From positions 620,001 to 684,000 of the forward strand of contig QANY01004052.1 in NCBI GenBank assembly GCA_003255025.1: a stretch of 64,000 nucleotides of DNA. The letters are read 5' to 3'. Positions 1 to 12,184 of the stretch are shown here, one piece after another; the stretch's first letter is position 1, and each line of letters begins with the position of its first letter. The translations under genes were made by a program, and so were the position numbers. The notes below the pieces were generated by a model. That model was given only the letters and a program-made list of their open reading frames with translations, did not search any database and was not told the origin of the DNA. The DNA comes from Datisca glomerata (Eukaryota; Streptophyta; Magnoliopsida; Cucurbitales; Datiscaceae).

Positions 1-663
1 CACCATGTCTTTAGCATTATCAGAGTCTTTGGGCCAAGGGTTCCTCTTGAAATCTATAGGGAAATTTTACACTAAAGACAAGTTTAGGGAGGGTGTGTTA
101 GGTAATAGTAGAGTTTCTAGATCTATAGATAAATAACAGATTTCTTAAACGATCAATAATTTTAGACCTAAATACTCTTTATCAATAAAAAAATAAATCT
201 ATTAATTCGGGTAAATCAAATGGAAGTTATTGATATACTAATTTTATATACCTTATAATTAAGGAAACAAAAAATTTAGATTAATACGAAGTCAATCTAA
301 ATATATTATAAAACTGATTTTTTTAAATTTCATATATCTCGCCTCCTTCTAAATTGCAATCAATGATATACTTGAAAATAAATCTATAATTAATTGAAAC
401 TAAATATCAATCAAACTTTCCAAAAAATTTAAATTTTTGAAAATTTAAAAATCATGCCTCTCTCTCAACTATTAGGTAAACCAATCTCAACCTCCTCTAT
501 TAAATGAAACTAATTCAATGAAATCCACCTATGGTGTTTTCAGGAAAAAAATTGAAAAGGTAAAAACTTAAACTACGGTTGATGAAACTATCCTAATTAT
601 GGTAAAAAATCTGTCAATAAAAAATAATCAAAATTAAAAAATAAAAAAATCACCAAAAACTCT
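1..663. other. AT-rich DNA without a recognisable gene
   Basis: No reading frame of meaningful length and no recognisable element end. The sequence is AT-rich, with runs of A and T and no motif that I can name. Confidence 0.5.
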
Positions 664-960
664 CCATCTTCCTGAGACCGCCATTGACGTCGATAAACCT
701 CCATTGACGCCCACCTGAACAGACATTGACGGCAAATAGGTAAAACATGATAAACCAGTAGTCAATCCGTATAGAAAATATGATTTACCTTTCCCGTCAA
801 TGGAGTTATCTCTCGTCAATGGAGTTATCCTTCGTCAATGGAGTTATCCTTCGTCAATGGAGTTATCCTTCGTCAATGGAGTTATCCCTCGTCAATGGAA
901 TTATTCCTTATCAATGGAGTTACCTTTTGCCGTCAATGGTTCTGTTTCATATGGGCGTTA
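664..960. repeat. 19-bp tandem array with inverted outliers
   Basis: From 796 to about 945 the unit GTCAATGGAGTTATCCTTC recurs every 19 bp (starts at 796, 815, 834, 853, 872 and 891, then degenerate copies). Upstream, between 680 and 732, the core occurs in the opposite orientation (CCATTGACG) three times. Direct copies flanked by inverted ones resemble the subterminal repeats of plant DNA transposons, but no terminal inverted repeat or target duplication was found. The reading frames over the array are simple products of the repeat and are not genes. Confidence 0.8.
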
Positions 961-2040
961 ATGGGCGGTCAATCGGTGATAAAATCTATCATAGTTGCAG
1001 TTCAGGCAATAGCATTCAATTGGTGAAATACTTAGGTTTTTTTCCCTTCAAACTACTTTGATAGTTGATGAGTGATTTTCCGGTTCACAATACGAATGAA
1101 TGCTGAAAAAATAGGTTGCCTGCGAATAGATGGTGCAAAATATAATCAAAGAAACTCTAAAAATATAAAATAGTTAAAAACCTAGAAATAACAAAAAATA
1201 CAATTTTGAATTAAAAAATAGAATTAATACTAAATCCGATAAAATCTCTTAATTAATTACAATGGTCCTACACAATCAATAATAGAAAATCGTCTATAGA
1301 GGATAAATCTGTTCACACTAAAAATGGAGAAAAGACCGGTGATGTCATAGCACCAAATCTGCTATTTACCTAAGAAAAAAATGGGCTATTGCATAAATCA
1401 ACATTCTAAACTTGACTATTTGGTGCAATTACTTAAATCTATATAATTGCCGGTGCAACTCCCTGTTCAGTTTCTGAAAAGCACAATTCCGAAATTAGAA
1501 GGCAGAAAATAAACCAAGAATGGTGAACATAAAATTTCAGTCAACCAACAAAATGAGAGATAGAAGAAGATTTCTAACTCTTATTTGAAACTGTTACATA
1601 ATGCTTATATCTTTAGTTTTCTCATCAGACACCATGTAAATGGTACCATTTTGGACATTTTAGAAGTTCAATAAGAGGGTAAGATTAGACAACAGATGTT
1701 TAATAACACTCTAAGACTAATAAAGCATCTGAATCAATCAAAACAGTGCATAATAAGCTTCTATATATGCATAAGATTGTTTGTGTGCGCAATGTTTATT
1801 TTCAAATGCACCTTACATGAATCTAACCTGGGAAAGATAGTGAAAAAGGATATTGGGCTCATGCATAAAATTAAAGAGTTCATAATTATTTCCTTTCTGA
1901 TGAATTTTTTTTATTGAGAAACACATTACACATTTAAGTGATTGGTTCCGGAGCTAATGTAAGTGTACTAAACAATATAGGCAGAAAAAATAAGTTCCAA
2001 TAGGAGATTGTTAACGAGGCCGGTGCCCATTCAGTGAGGT
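961..2040. other. non-coding AT-rich spacer
   Basis: No supported gene. The short frame at 1,696-1,917 has no recognisable domain and an AT-driven composition, so it is left out. Confidence 0.4.
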
Positions 2041-3065
2041 CAGTGATGGGATCCATGAGTTGGACTCAAAATACAACGTGGGTAAGTCATAAATCTACTT
2101 TATGTTTCATATCAGGCGCGTAAAATTCCAATAATCCAAATGAGGTAGAGCATGGTACTTGGGTGAGCGCTTCTCATGAAAGAGTATGGGAACTGAGGTG
2201 CCGTTGATCCCATACAGACCCCCAAATTTAATGTTATATGATCAACCATTCACCATAGATGATCTATTTGGTGGTCTTGGAGGTTTTAGAGCAATACACT
2301 TTATCGAGGATGTAGATGGTGATAGCAAAGACACATATGATGAATTCCAGAAAAAGTGGTTGTCTTACAACTATGATGGGGCATATTCATATTCACAGAT
2401 GCTAAACGTCTCTAAGTGGTTTTTAAATATAGGAGATTACTCGTCTTGTCATACAATGTAATTTTGTAATCTACTATGTATAGGTAGCAGCACCAGAAAC
2501 TGCAACAACCACAACAGTACCAAGAGCATTAGGGTCGGCTAGAATGACCGTTGATGATATAAGAGTAGCTAACATCCCACTACTATCGTGGAAGATTCAG
2601 TTACCACTCTCAGATGGTGGTAGTGAATTGATTGACATTCTAAATGATGTTCCAGTCTAGGGTCTTCCATCTGCTGAGTCGATTATATGAGTTATGATGT
2701 TAATATTTATTATTTAGTCATTCAATATCATATTAACGCGCAATTCAGATAGTATAGGTGCCGGCGACATGCACGGCATGCATGATGAGCATGATTGATA
2801 GTCTCAACAAGCTGTTATTCAAGAATATGTTGAGCACACGTGAGGTGATGATAAAGGCCAGAGCATCAATGAAAAAAAAAGATAAGAAAATTGTAAACTT
2901 GTAGGCGAAGTTGCAAAGACGCCTGCACGTGTATGAAACTCAAGCAAGCAGGTATGAGAGTGATGATAATGAAGATGATGGCCATGGTGAAGATTCAGTT
3001 AATGATTATGAAGACGACCATGATGACGACACCAATGAGGATACTTAATCGAAACGAGAACATGA
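2041..3065 (+). pseudogene. unrecognised gene fragment with acidic C-terminal tail
   Basis: An open stretch at 2,186-2,461 encodes a 91-residue hydrophilic segment beginning MGTEVPLIPYRPPNL, with aromatic and acidic residues in non-repetitive order, unlike random AT-rich translation. A possible intron (GT near 2,466, AG near 2,484) leads to a further open stretch to about 2,660. A third segment, about 2,757-3,051, is basic and helical, then ends in an Asp/Glu-rich tail (about 2,955-3,048) closed by TAA. One stop lies inside each of the later segments. I do not recognise the family. Its position just upstream of a MULE-like block suggests it may be part of a transposon-borne gene, but this is inference. 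Exon borders are guesses from GT/AG signals. Confidence 0.35.
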
Positions 3066-3519
3066 AGGACGTGCAGAGCATTCACATGATGCTTTGTCGA
3101 AAAAGAGAAAAGTTGCACCATGATGTTTTGTCAAAGTTGATATCAACTTTTTATGGATATAAATATGTTGGATTCTATGTTCGGATTTTAAGTTTTTTTA
3201 GATTCTAAGACTGTTTGTATTGGATTCTAAGTTTATTTTTGGAATATAAATTTGTCAAAGTTGCATGACATTGCACGACAGGCGTTTGAAAGATTATGGA
3301 TATAAATATGCATTTAATATTGTGGGTGAACTACTATTTATAGATAACATTTACAAACTGTCATTCTATCCAATTGGATAACACGAAGAGTAGATTCGAC
3401 CTTTATGTTATGACTTGTCTCGCGCTTACAAACTTTCAATCTATCCAAAAATTTTATTGGTCCCAAACTATAAATAATTTTTTTTTCAGGTTTTTTATGC
3501 CTAGTAGGGAATATTAGAA
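3066..3519. other. AT-rich spacer
   Basis: Nothing recognisable. It contains poly-T runs and short AT-rich direct repeats only. Confidence 0.4.
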
Positions 3520-4060
3520 CCAAACGCTTGACACAAATGAGTTTGACCCGTGTCGATAGGACAAGGACCAAACACTATCAGCAGACCCCAAACACCTGTT
3601 ATATATGACGTTTGAGGCCCAAACGCCATCGACATACATCAAACGCCTGTTATATATGGTGTTTGGGGACCGCTGATAGTGTTTGGGCCCCAAATGCCAT
3701 TGTAATAGGTGTGGGTTCCAAACGCCATTGTAACAGGCGTTTGGCGTGTCCCATGAGACACGGGTCAACTGCCTATCAGAATGGCGTTTGGGGCCCAGAC
3801 GCTATCGGTAGTCCCCAAACGCCATCAGCAGCCCCCAAACGCCTGTTATATATGGCGTGTAGGGCCTGCTGATAGCTTTTGGTCCCTAAACGCCATAGTT
3901 ATAGGCGTTTGGCCCATATCCTATGGGACATGGGCCAAACGCTATCAGATGGCCCCAAACGCCTGTTATCACAGGCGATTCACTTGACTAATAGGCGATT
4001 AGGACCACCAAAGTAGCGTTTGAGTCCTAATCGCCTAGTTTGACCAAAATATTGGTTGGT
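3520..4060. repeat. alternating GGCGTTTGG / CCAAACGCC array
   Basis: More than a dozen copies of a nonamer-like core occur in both orientations (GGCGTTTGG and CCAAACGCC, some with one mismatch). They are often paired around GTTATATATGG or CTATCAG spacers, so that many neighbouring pairs can fold back. The block is more GC-rich than its surroundings and stops just before the leader of the MULE-like pseudogene. Dense inverted motifs next to a transposase gene are typical of subterminal transposase-binding regions, but I could not find a matching right-hand copy beyond the Ulp1-like gene. Translations across the block are artefacts of the repeat. Confidence 0.75.
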
Positions 4061-4337
4061 GGTGTCTGATGGTTGTGCAATTAATAGGGATAGTTAGTCT
4101 TCGTAAACACATTCTCACTAATTTTCAATTGCTGTAAACTTCAAATACACTTACTTGCTCCTTCATTTTCTTTGTTTGGATTATCTAATTTTCATCTCCA
4201 ACTAAGTGATCGACTACACTGAAAAGGTAATGTCTGTTTAGTTTTCTTTAGTTTTTTTTAAGATTAAGCATATTCAAAGACCCGACATCCTGATGTTTAG
4301 TTTTCTATAATTTTTCTAAGATTAAGCATCTTCAAAG

Positions 4338-6709
4338 ATGAGTCATCATGAAGTATCCATAAACCCGGGTGAGAGGAGTACGCGACCGAGTTCATCCACA
4401 GTAGCAAACTTGTGTAATGAGGATGTTATTGGTGAAAATTTTGATACGTTACAAGAGGCCAAACATTTCTACTATACATACGCAGTCGATGTTGGCTACA
4501 GTGTATGGAAAGATGATAAATGCAAGAATAGATAGGGAGAAACTGTGCTACAGAGATGGGTTTGCTTAAAAGAATGAACTCGAGAGACAATATATGCGCA
4601 GAGAGGACACCAAGTGAGAACCAAGAGGCTTAACAAGAGTGGATTGTCATGCTTGTTTTAGGGTGAAATTTGATAAGAATACAAAAAAATGGGTCATTAA
4701 AGATTTTGAAGCTAAGCACAACCATCCCACCGCCTCATCATATGACGTGCCCTTTCTTCGATCCAATAGAGTAGTGAATGAAGCAGACATGGCTAAGGAA
4801 ACATGATTGTACAATGTTGGTTTGAGGCTAAGCCAAGTGTTTGATTACATGTTCGACCAAGAAAATGGTTGCGAAAATATGGGGTTCTTACAGACGGATC
4901 TTTACAATAAGATGGAAAAGCAGGGAAAGAACGACTATTACTTTTTTACTGTAAAATTGGAGATGGATCCAGATATGTATTGCAAACACAACATTGACAC
5001 GGATAATTGTTTAGCGAATTTGTTTTGGACAGACTCGACATCCCAAGTTGACTATCACTGTTTTGGTGATGCATTGGCATTCGATATGACCTACAGGACG
5101 AATGCATACAAGAAACCGCTCATGATTTTCCTTGGCGTGAACAATCACTACAAGACCACGGTATTTGGTTGCGCATTATTGGTTGATGAGACTATGGAAA
5201 CCTATCAATGGGCGTTGAGGACTTTATTGGATGCCATGAAAACAAAATGCCTCAATTGGTCATTATAGATGGGGATAAGGCAATGCGTAAACAATCAAGA
5301 TGGTCCTCCCCAATTGCAATCATCGACTTTGTGCATGGCAACTCGAATGAAATGCCCAATCAAACGTGCATAACCTGGAATTTCTACAGGCATTTAAGAG
5401 AGTCATGTTTGACGTAGTAAGTGAAGGGGAGTTCAAAGAGGAATGAGATCGTTTGATAGATTCATTCAACCTCAGGCAAAACAAATGGGTAAAATGGATG
5501 TATGTGAAGCGTGAACGTTGGGCAGAGGCATTCCGACACAGAAAATTCTTTGTTTTCATGAGAACGACAAAACGATCTCAAGGTATGCATGCGTTTATCT
5601 TCTAATTCATTGAACGTCAATCTAAACTATTTGAATTCATGCTACAATTCAATCAGGTGTTGGCACGTATTCGACACGAAGAGAGGTTGGATGATTTCAA
5701 GATGACAAATGAAACGCCTGTGCTTCAGACTCACTCGCGTTCGTTAGAGCAACATGCGACAAATGTGTTCACATAAAAACTATTTAAACGTGTGCGTAAG
5801 GAGATCATGGGTGAAGCATCGTTTATAGTTTGTGCTCTGACACATGATGGGGAGGCTCGAAATTATTCGTTGGTCAAGTTTGGAGTGCCGAGTGACTCAT
5901 ACTTAGTGACACGAGATCAAAAACTTGATACGCTCAAGTGTAGTTGTAACAAGTTTGAATTAGTGGAGATACGGTGTCGACATATGTTTACTATTATGAA
6001 AGTATAATATATGTAACAAATCACAAGCACGTGCATACTAGACTGGCGGCGGATCACTGTGAAGTGTAATATGCTACCAACCGGGTCAAGCCCTTCTCAT
6101 ATGGATATAGATGAGATAGTATTGCTTTGGTACAAATTGATCCAATTAGCTGCCAAAAGACTTGCTCACTTTGCGTCAAAGTCAAATGAATGGTCGACTC
6201 GAGCCAAAGTGGAGGTTGGGATGCTTTGTGCAAAATATGAGACCTTGTGGGATGAGAAGGTCACCAACGAACATGATGTGAAGCATGAGGATGGTGTAGA
6301 GATTTAAAAGAGGTCCCGTTGAAGACTTGATTATCGTGAAGGTGAAGGGCAACCAAGGTGCTAGCTCGAGTGAAGCACGACTTATGACCCGTCGATGTGG
6401 CCATTGTAAGAACACTGGACATACCAAACAGACATGTCCAGAATTACTGAGCGATGTGCAAGCCACGACACCAGACGATAATAATGATGATCCAGCACCA
6501 TCTAACGTCTAGCTGCACACACAACAGGGGTTTCCGGACAAGGTGCGTCCCCATTCAATGTGCAAGGTGCGTACACATTCAATGTCCAATGTGCGTACCC
6601 ATTCGACTCGTATGTATACCCACCACCATTTAACGCAGAAGGTGGGTACCTTATGTACAACACAAACATCCCATACTGGTATATTTTTCCGTATCCCCCG
6701 CCGCAGTAA
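4338..6709 (+). pseudogene. FAR1/FHY3-type Mutator-like transposase, decayed
   Basis: Order of recognisable parts: a FAR1-type N-terminal DNA-binding region (from 4,338; its Cys pair and final His-Asn-His read at about 4,645-4,725); a MULE transposase core (4,807-5,268) containing FDMTYRTN, the usual site of the first catalytic Asp; a continuation with IDGDKAM, the expected second Asp, at about 5,262-5,286; a helical segment at 5,430-5,575; a SWIM zinc finger (CxC...CxH) at 5,938-5,985; and a CCHC zinc knuckle CGHCKNTGHTKQTC at about 6,397-6,438. The tail, in another frame to a stop at 6,707-6,709, is rich in Pro, Tyr and Asn. In-frame stops (for example near 4,532, 4,804, 5,442 and 5,776) and several frame changes show it is dead. 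In life such proteins bind element ends in the nucleus and catalyse cut-and-paste transposition; related domesticated FAR1/FRS proteins are transcription factors. The number of stops favours a transposon relic over a host FRS gene. Confidence 0.85.
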
Positions 6710-6735
6710 ATGTACATTTTGGTATTAACTTGTTT

Positions 6736-6970
6736 TCATAGTTTTTTGAGAATGTTATTGTCCAAATATTTATAAACCTGCTTATTTATAGCAATACACG
6801 ATAATTCTGCAAAATCTGTTATTTTATATTTGTACAAAATAATTCTGCAACATCTATTTATCATCACTGTACACGAAAACTTACAAAAACACATTTTATT
6901 TATAGTTGTACACAATAATATATAAAATCTGTTTATCATCCTTGCACACAATAACTTACAAAAGTTAATC
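6736..6970. repeat. degenerate ~35-45-bp minisatellite
   Basis: About five imperfect units share a pattern like TTGTACACAATAATTCTGCAA followed by ATCTGTTTAT. The array lies between the end of the MULE-like pseudogene and the inverted repeat. Confidence 0.55.
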
Positions 6971-7218
6971 GTGTCCTTTTTTAGATGTTCTTGTTCAAAC
7001 ACTCGCTTATTTGACATTTCTTAAAAATTCGATGAACTATATGTTATTGAAGAAGACAATAACGACGGGGCAATAAATTTCGAAGCGTACGAAGATATCC
7101 CTTTTCAAAATTTATTGCACATCCGTTATTGTTTTCCTCAATAACATCTAGCTCATCGAATTTTTCAGAAATGTCAAATGGGCGAGTGTTTGAACAAGAA
7201 CATCAAAAAATAGGACAC
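6971..7218. repeat. inverted repeat, ~111-bp arms and ~25-bp loop
   Basis: The left arm (6,971-7,081) and right arm (7,107-7,218) are reverse complements with roughly 85% identity by eye. For example GAGTGTTTGAACAAGAACAT on the right matches the reverse complement of the left arm, and both arms share the segment reading CAATAAATTT at the loop edge. The structure lies in the gap between the transposase relic (+) and the Ulp1-like gene (-). A transcript from either side would fold into a long hairpin. It could be a local inverted duplication or a small foldback element; no target duplication was seen. Confidence 0.85.
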
Positions 7219-8114
7219 AATAATGTAATACAATATTATCCATCCCTTCATTTTTTTCTCTTCTCAAGTCTTTGCTTTAAAGTAGGACTCGTCTTTATTG
7301 TTAGTCGGGTCTTTGAGACAGATGAGTTCGTATTATAAAATCGACCAACGCTATCATGTAACATATCATACGAGATGTTCCAAGGATGGTTGATGTTTTT
7401 CAACAAAATGTTACACCGAAGATCGTGAGATTTATAATTCTGTAAAAATATTCCCAATATTCAACAAAGTAACATCACCTCAACATATTCAACATCGACA
7501 ACCATAAATGAGCAAATCTAAAATAATCAGAAAATTTCCAATTACAAACTAAGAGAAGCCTAACCCCAAACTAAAACAGAACAAAAAACAAAGCTGTAAC
7601 ATTCACCAAACTATCATACACCTCAACCAATTCAATAATAACATATAATGCTTGAATATTCACCAAACACCTTAACCTCAACAAATTGAATACTGGCAGC
7701 CGCAAATGAGCAAGTCCAGAAGAATAAGAAAAATCTCAATTACATAACTAAAGAAACCTTAACAAATAACCAGTAATGACAACCACAAAAAGAAAATCCA
7801 AAACAATTAGAAAATTCCCAATTATAGAACTAAAAGAAGCCGAAACTATAATAAACAAAAAACAAAGCTCTGACAAATTACCTGGGAACAATAGTTGACA
7901 ACAATTCGTGTCCTAATGCCATCCATATATATCAAGACTCACGCACCACAATCACTCCTGCAAACGTAATAATAAGTGCATCATTAAATGGTGAAGGAAG
8001 CCCAACCAAATTCGCGATAAGTGAACTTACCCATTTGATTGGGTGACCACTTGAAGTGGCCTTGAAATTTTGAATGAAGAGAAGGTTGTTGGCGGGGGCA
8101 ACAAATCTATGAGC
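7219..8114. other. AT-rich gap downstream of the Ulp1-like gene
   Basis: No supported frame. Related A-rich stretches recur around 7,490-7,570, 7,680-7,760 and 7,790-7,870, sharing phrases such as CCAATTA, AACTAAAAGAAGCC and AACAAAAAACAAAGC, which points to an old ~110-150-bp degenerate tandem repeat. The missing C-terminal exon(s) of the Ulp1-like gene may lie here but I could not place them. Confidence 0.4.
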
Positions 8115-11055
8115 TTAAGCCCAGATATCAAGTCCATACCTTCTAACTATAATTGCATTTACAAAATATAAAAATGAAATCAATGTCAAATTCACACATG
8201 ATGAGGGGTTAGGACATACAATCTTTTTGACCTTTTCGGTCCGTCCCGTGCTAAGTCGGCCATCTGGCAAGGTGTCCCAAACACTGACTTCCTCGTCCAT
8301 GATTGAGATCTTGGCCATAAACCAATGATCTTGACCATCGTGTACCGCAATACAGATCCGCAATATAGATCTATATTATAGATTACATTTACACAATCAT
8401 ACTAAGTCAATATTTAATATCTTAACTACATTAAATTTGTTTCCGTAGTTTCTAGCTCAAGCGTTGGCGCGTATCTACCCACGATCTTGTGTTTCCTTAC
8501 AAAATTAGAAAGCTCTACTAGTTTTGAAACACATTGACTCTGCAGTAGCACAACAAAAACATGATACACAACGTACATACAAACCTAAAATAAGGATGAT
8601 ACTGAGTAGTAGATACTCACAATAAAAAATGTGGGAAGAAACCAGAATCGGTTGCTCATCGACGCACGATGAGCCTTCAAGGTCAAAATGCTGACAAACA
8701 ATTCTATAAGGTCCGAGCCAAGCCAATTTTCTGGACCAAGAGTCTTTAGGTCTCTCCGTTTAGCATGGAGGCCAGAATGCCTAACGAGAATCTCACTGCA
8801 AAAGATAAATAAAAGATAAAATTAATCAAAATTTGACCGTGATGGTGTGTTTAATTTTGTTAGATTATTGTGACTAGTCCTTATCCTCTAATCAATTCTA
8901 AAAAATATACTCCACTAAACGCTCAACTTTCACTTCTAGTGGGTCCTGCAACGTGTTTGGACCCACTTTAAATACCTTCTTGTTACGTTTAGTGATCGGT
9001 TTACCCTTCAAATAGGGTGAGCTGATTAGAGGACCATCTCTCCTCTCCCTAGCGCTGCGTAACTTCATCAGGAATTGGCTTTCAGTAGACTCGGACAAGA
9101 CTTGTTTGCCCTACCAAAACACAGCCCCAATTAAGGTGTTAGATTAATAGGTAGATTATACATGTTATATATATAGAAAAGATGAAATACAAATAAAGTA
9201 AATAAAATATCTTTCAACGTCTTTTAGTTGTTCTAGTCATAGATGGTTTCCTGACCAATAGCAAGTCAGCGAATGCATTGTATGAAGCATCCAACTCAAT
9301 GCACCTTTCATCATTATAACCTTTATATAAAGGTGATGATGAGGCCAATAGCTCTTCTTCGCGGGAGGGACTCATATCCTTATCAAAACCTCATTGTTCT
9401 ATACCTTGAGTCAGGGTGACGCGTGGCTCATCGTATTGGGCTCAAGACTTACCAGTGTTCCGTTCTAAAAGTCTAGCCAATGTTGTGCACATATTCTCTT
9501 AAACAACCATCATCTTTCTCTGCACCTCCATTAATTGTGAAATATCCGCCCTCATGGAGCTGGACTCCGTCTGAAGAGCGATCACTTACACACTTAAAGC
9601 ACCTAACCCGACGGCTTGCTCTTCAGGTTGGATTTGTACACACGTCTTTGCAAACGTGTTTACGCTCACGGTTCTCCCAAACCTCACAGTCGCTCAGAAC
9701 AAATTGCGCGGTTGTATCGTTCTACATAATACAAATATATGTGAATTAGTAATAAATAATCAATGGCAATATAACAAACCAAATTTGCAATATTCTCAAT
9801 GCTTACCGCACAGCTTTTAGGCTAATCTTCTCCTCCCCTTGATTTTACAAAATAAATTAGTTTTGCAACGACCATGTTGTTCCACCTTAGCAGTGAAGGC
9901 TGGTTCAAGTCAACATAGTTGACAACCCATGCAAACTTCTTCAGATAAAATAGCTGCATCGAAATGAACTTAATAGTAAATATATATATGTTATAATGCG
10001 AAAGTAATACCAATGTACACTAAATATATTACTTGTATAAATAACAAGCATCCAATAATGCTATGGTGGTGGTTGTTTTGATACCTCGCGACATCATCCA
10101 CAAAATCTTTAAAACAAGCAGAAGCCCAATTCTTCTATTAGGTGGTCGATGGTGACTTTTCGACGTGCAACCATGAATGACTGGCGATAGGTTTGACTGA
10201 GGAGATAACAAAACCCTGACAGTGTACAACATAAACGCTTGCCTCCAGTAGTCACTGTCAGTCTCCCCAATCAAGAATTTTGACAAGGCATCACTGGAAT
10301 ATCACTTTTGGCGTTCACCCACTTCACTTTTAGATCTTTTATCTCAATCACATCACCAACGAATTTGATCTCCTGCCCACCACCAAAGATGCCCAGTATA
10401 GAAGTCACATCATTTGCGGTGACTTTGAATATCGACCCATGGACGTTCAACGTGCAGGTGGTTGGATCGAAGCAACCTAATAGTTGCTACAAGAAGTTCC
10501 TCTTTAGCTTATGGTATTTAATATCCAACAACCCTCTAAATCCCATCTCCATGAACGCTCTCCTCTTCCCCTCATTGAAATTTGCAACCAGATCCATAAA
10601 TTTCTCGGGTGTACAGCGTGTGAGCAACTTTTGTTTAGAGGCAGGCCTTCTCAGATAACTAAGACCGGGTTGTTCCGATCCGCTTTCAATGGCATGGATT
10701 TCATTTTCCTTCAAATAATTGAGTTTGGCATCCTTCGTCATACTTTTTCACTTTAAAGCTAGATCTTTCGTGTCTACATATCAAAAACTCACTTAAATTA
10801 GAATTAAAATTATCAATAACATGTTATAATGTAATGTATGTTTAAACATACTTACTTCATGTCCATTAATCTTTTCACCTGCAATCCTCATTTTAGCACA
10901 TTCTTTCACACTGTTTTAGTTTTAAACAACCACATTAACTTTACAACACTTTATGTGAAAATAAGTAATATTAAATTGATAATCTCATTAATTGCTTACA
11001 AGTATACATAGAAACCATTTTGTGCCTTCTTCACATTAATATTTGTGTTAGCCAT
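8115..11055 (-). pseudogene. Ulp1-like cysteine protease gene of the MULE-associated type
   Basis: Read on the minus strand from an ATG at 11,055: a first exon to about 11,000 (MANTNINVKKAQNGF...) with a GTAAGC donor; a second exon to a GTAAGT donor near 10,858; then 10,741-10,487, with the phrase FMEMGFRGLLDIK characteristic of large plant proteins that carry Ulp1 domains; more degenerate exons at about 10,286-10,090 and 10,010-9,850; a helical segment at about 9,620-9,440; and 9,098-8,898 with the motif SPYLKGK. Exon 8,794-8,621 (starts EILVRHSGLHAKRRD, ends in a GTGAGT donor) opens the peptidase region. Exon 8,363-8,220 has DHWFMAKI and VWDTLPDG, matching the catalytic His and Asp surroundings of C48 (SUMO-protease) enzymes. 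The nucleophile Cys was not located. Stops and frame changes suggest a relic. Similar genes travel in plant Mutator-like elements, and its convergent placement next to a MULE transposase fits that. Confidence 0.7.
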
Positions 11056-12184
11056 CTATAATATATGTTAGTATAATCAAATTTAGCCATATGATAATGT
11101 CTTCTTATCATTATTATCCCTGATACTATTTATAATGGATTGAATATCATCTAGTAAGAATGTTAAAATAGCATACCAATGCCATGTTCTTGTATACATC
11201 AGCCCTTCCTATGTTATTAATCAGGTTTATGCAATGACTATTTGAGATAACGAATTAATTGAAAGTCACATATATCAACAATCTTAATAGATGATAAACA
11301 TGATGTGTAAAGAATTTAAAGAATGCAAGAAACTTAGTTGATCTAGTTGCAACATGCTCTTCTCCAAGTTTTTTCACAATCTATCACGTTAAAAGAATCA
11401 TATTAGTAAATTTCTACCATGTAGGTAAGCTAGTTAAAAACTCAATAGACGTCCAAATCTCTATAATCATATAAAAATGATGATCATGTAGTTCTCTCTG
11501 AAGTAAGACTTCCCCTTTTATTTGATTACTTGAAGGATAACATGTATAATGATATTAATCTAATAACAAACATACATATGAAATAACATAGTTTTCACGA
11601 AAGAAGACAACCTCAAGTAATATCTCCTTCAAACTACAATATTCTATATAGAAACATGAAAAATGCAAAAAATGAGAAACTAGTCTACACATAGTAAGTT
11701 CCATTTTATAAAGTAAATCCAATTCATGCTAATGATATTGAGACAACAATTCTTACACGAGTTCACATTCCATAAGTGATTGACTACCAACTGTCTCAAT
11801 GCCAACAAGTCTTCTCTATTGATTACCAATAATCAAGAGGTTTTCACCTGCAAAAATAAGGAAACACTTTTATAATTTGGTGAAAATACAAGCCATGAAA
11901 ATACTGTCCATCCCAACCAATAATTTGAAACGCACAAAATACCAAAAATATGTTCAAGACAAGATAAAAATATAAAACTCCTTTCATTGCGGAGGGACCC
12001 AATAACATGCTTTTCTATTCACTGTCTTTATGTAGTTGGAATCCTTGACATGCACTACCACAACCCCATAAAGTCTCTCTCTCTCTCTCTCACACACACA
12101 CATCTTCATTCTCTAGCTATCTCTCTTGCTTGAAAGAAGATTAAGAAGAATTAAAAGAAAGTAGATGTAGGCATACTCTTTTTG
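11056..12184. other. non-coding AT-rich DNA ending in (CT)n(CA)n
   Basis: No supported gene and no element terminus found. A CT microsatellite running into a CA microsatellite lies at about 12,076-12,103, immediately before the triplicated unit. Confidence 0.5.

Noticed and set aside
780..1061. Frame with a repeated SSMELS-like peptide
   Set aside because: It is the translation of the 19-bp array in several frames; the pattern is set by DNA, not protein.
3514..3987. Several frames with repeated peptides over the GGCGTTTGG array
   Set aside because: All six frames are similar and derive from the inverted DNA repeats.
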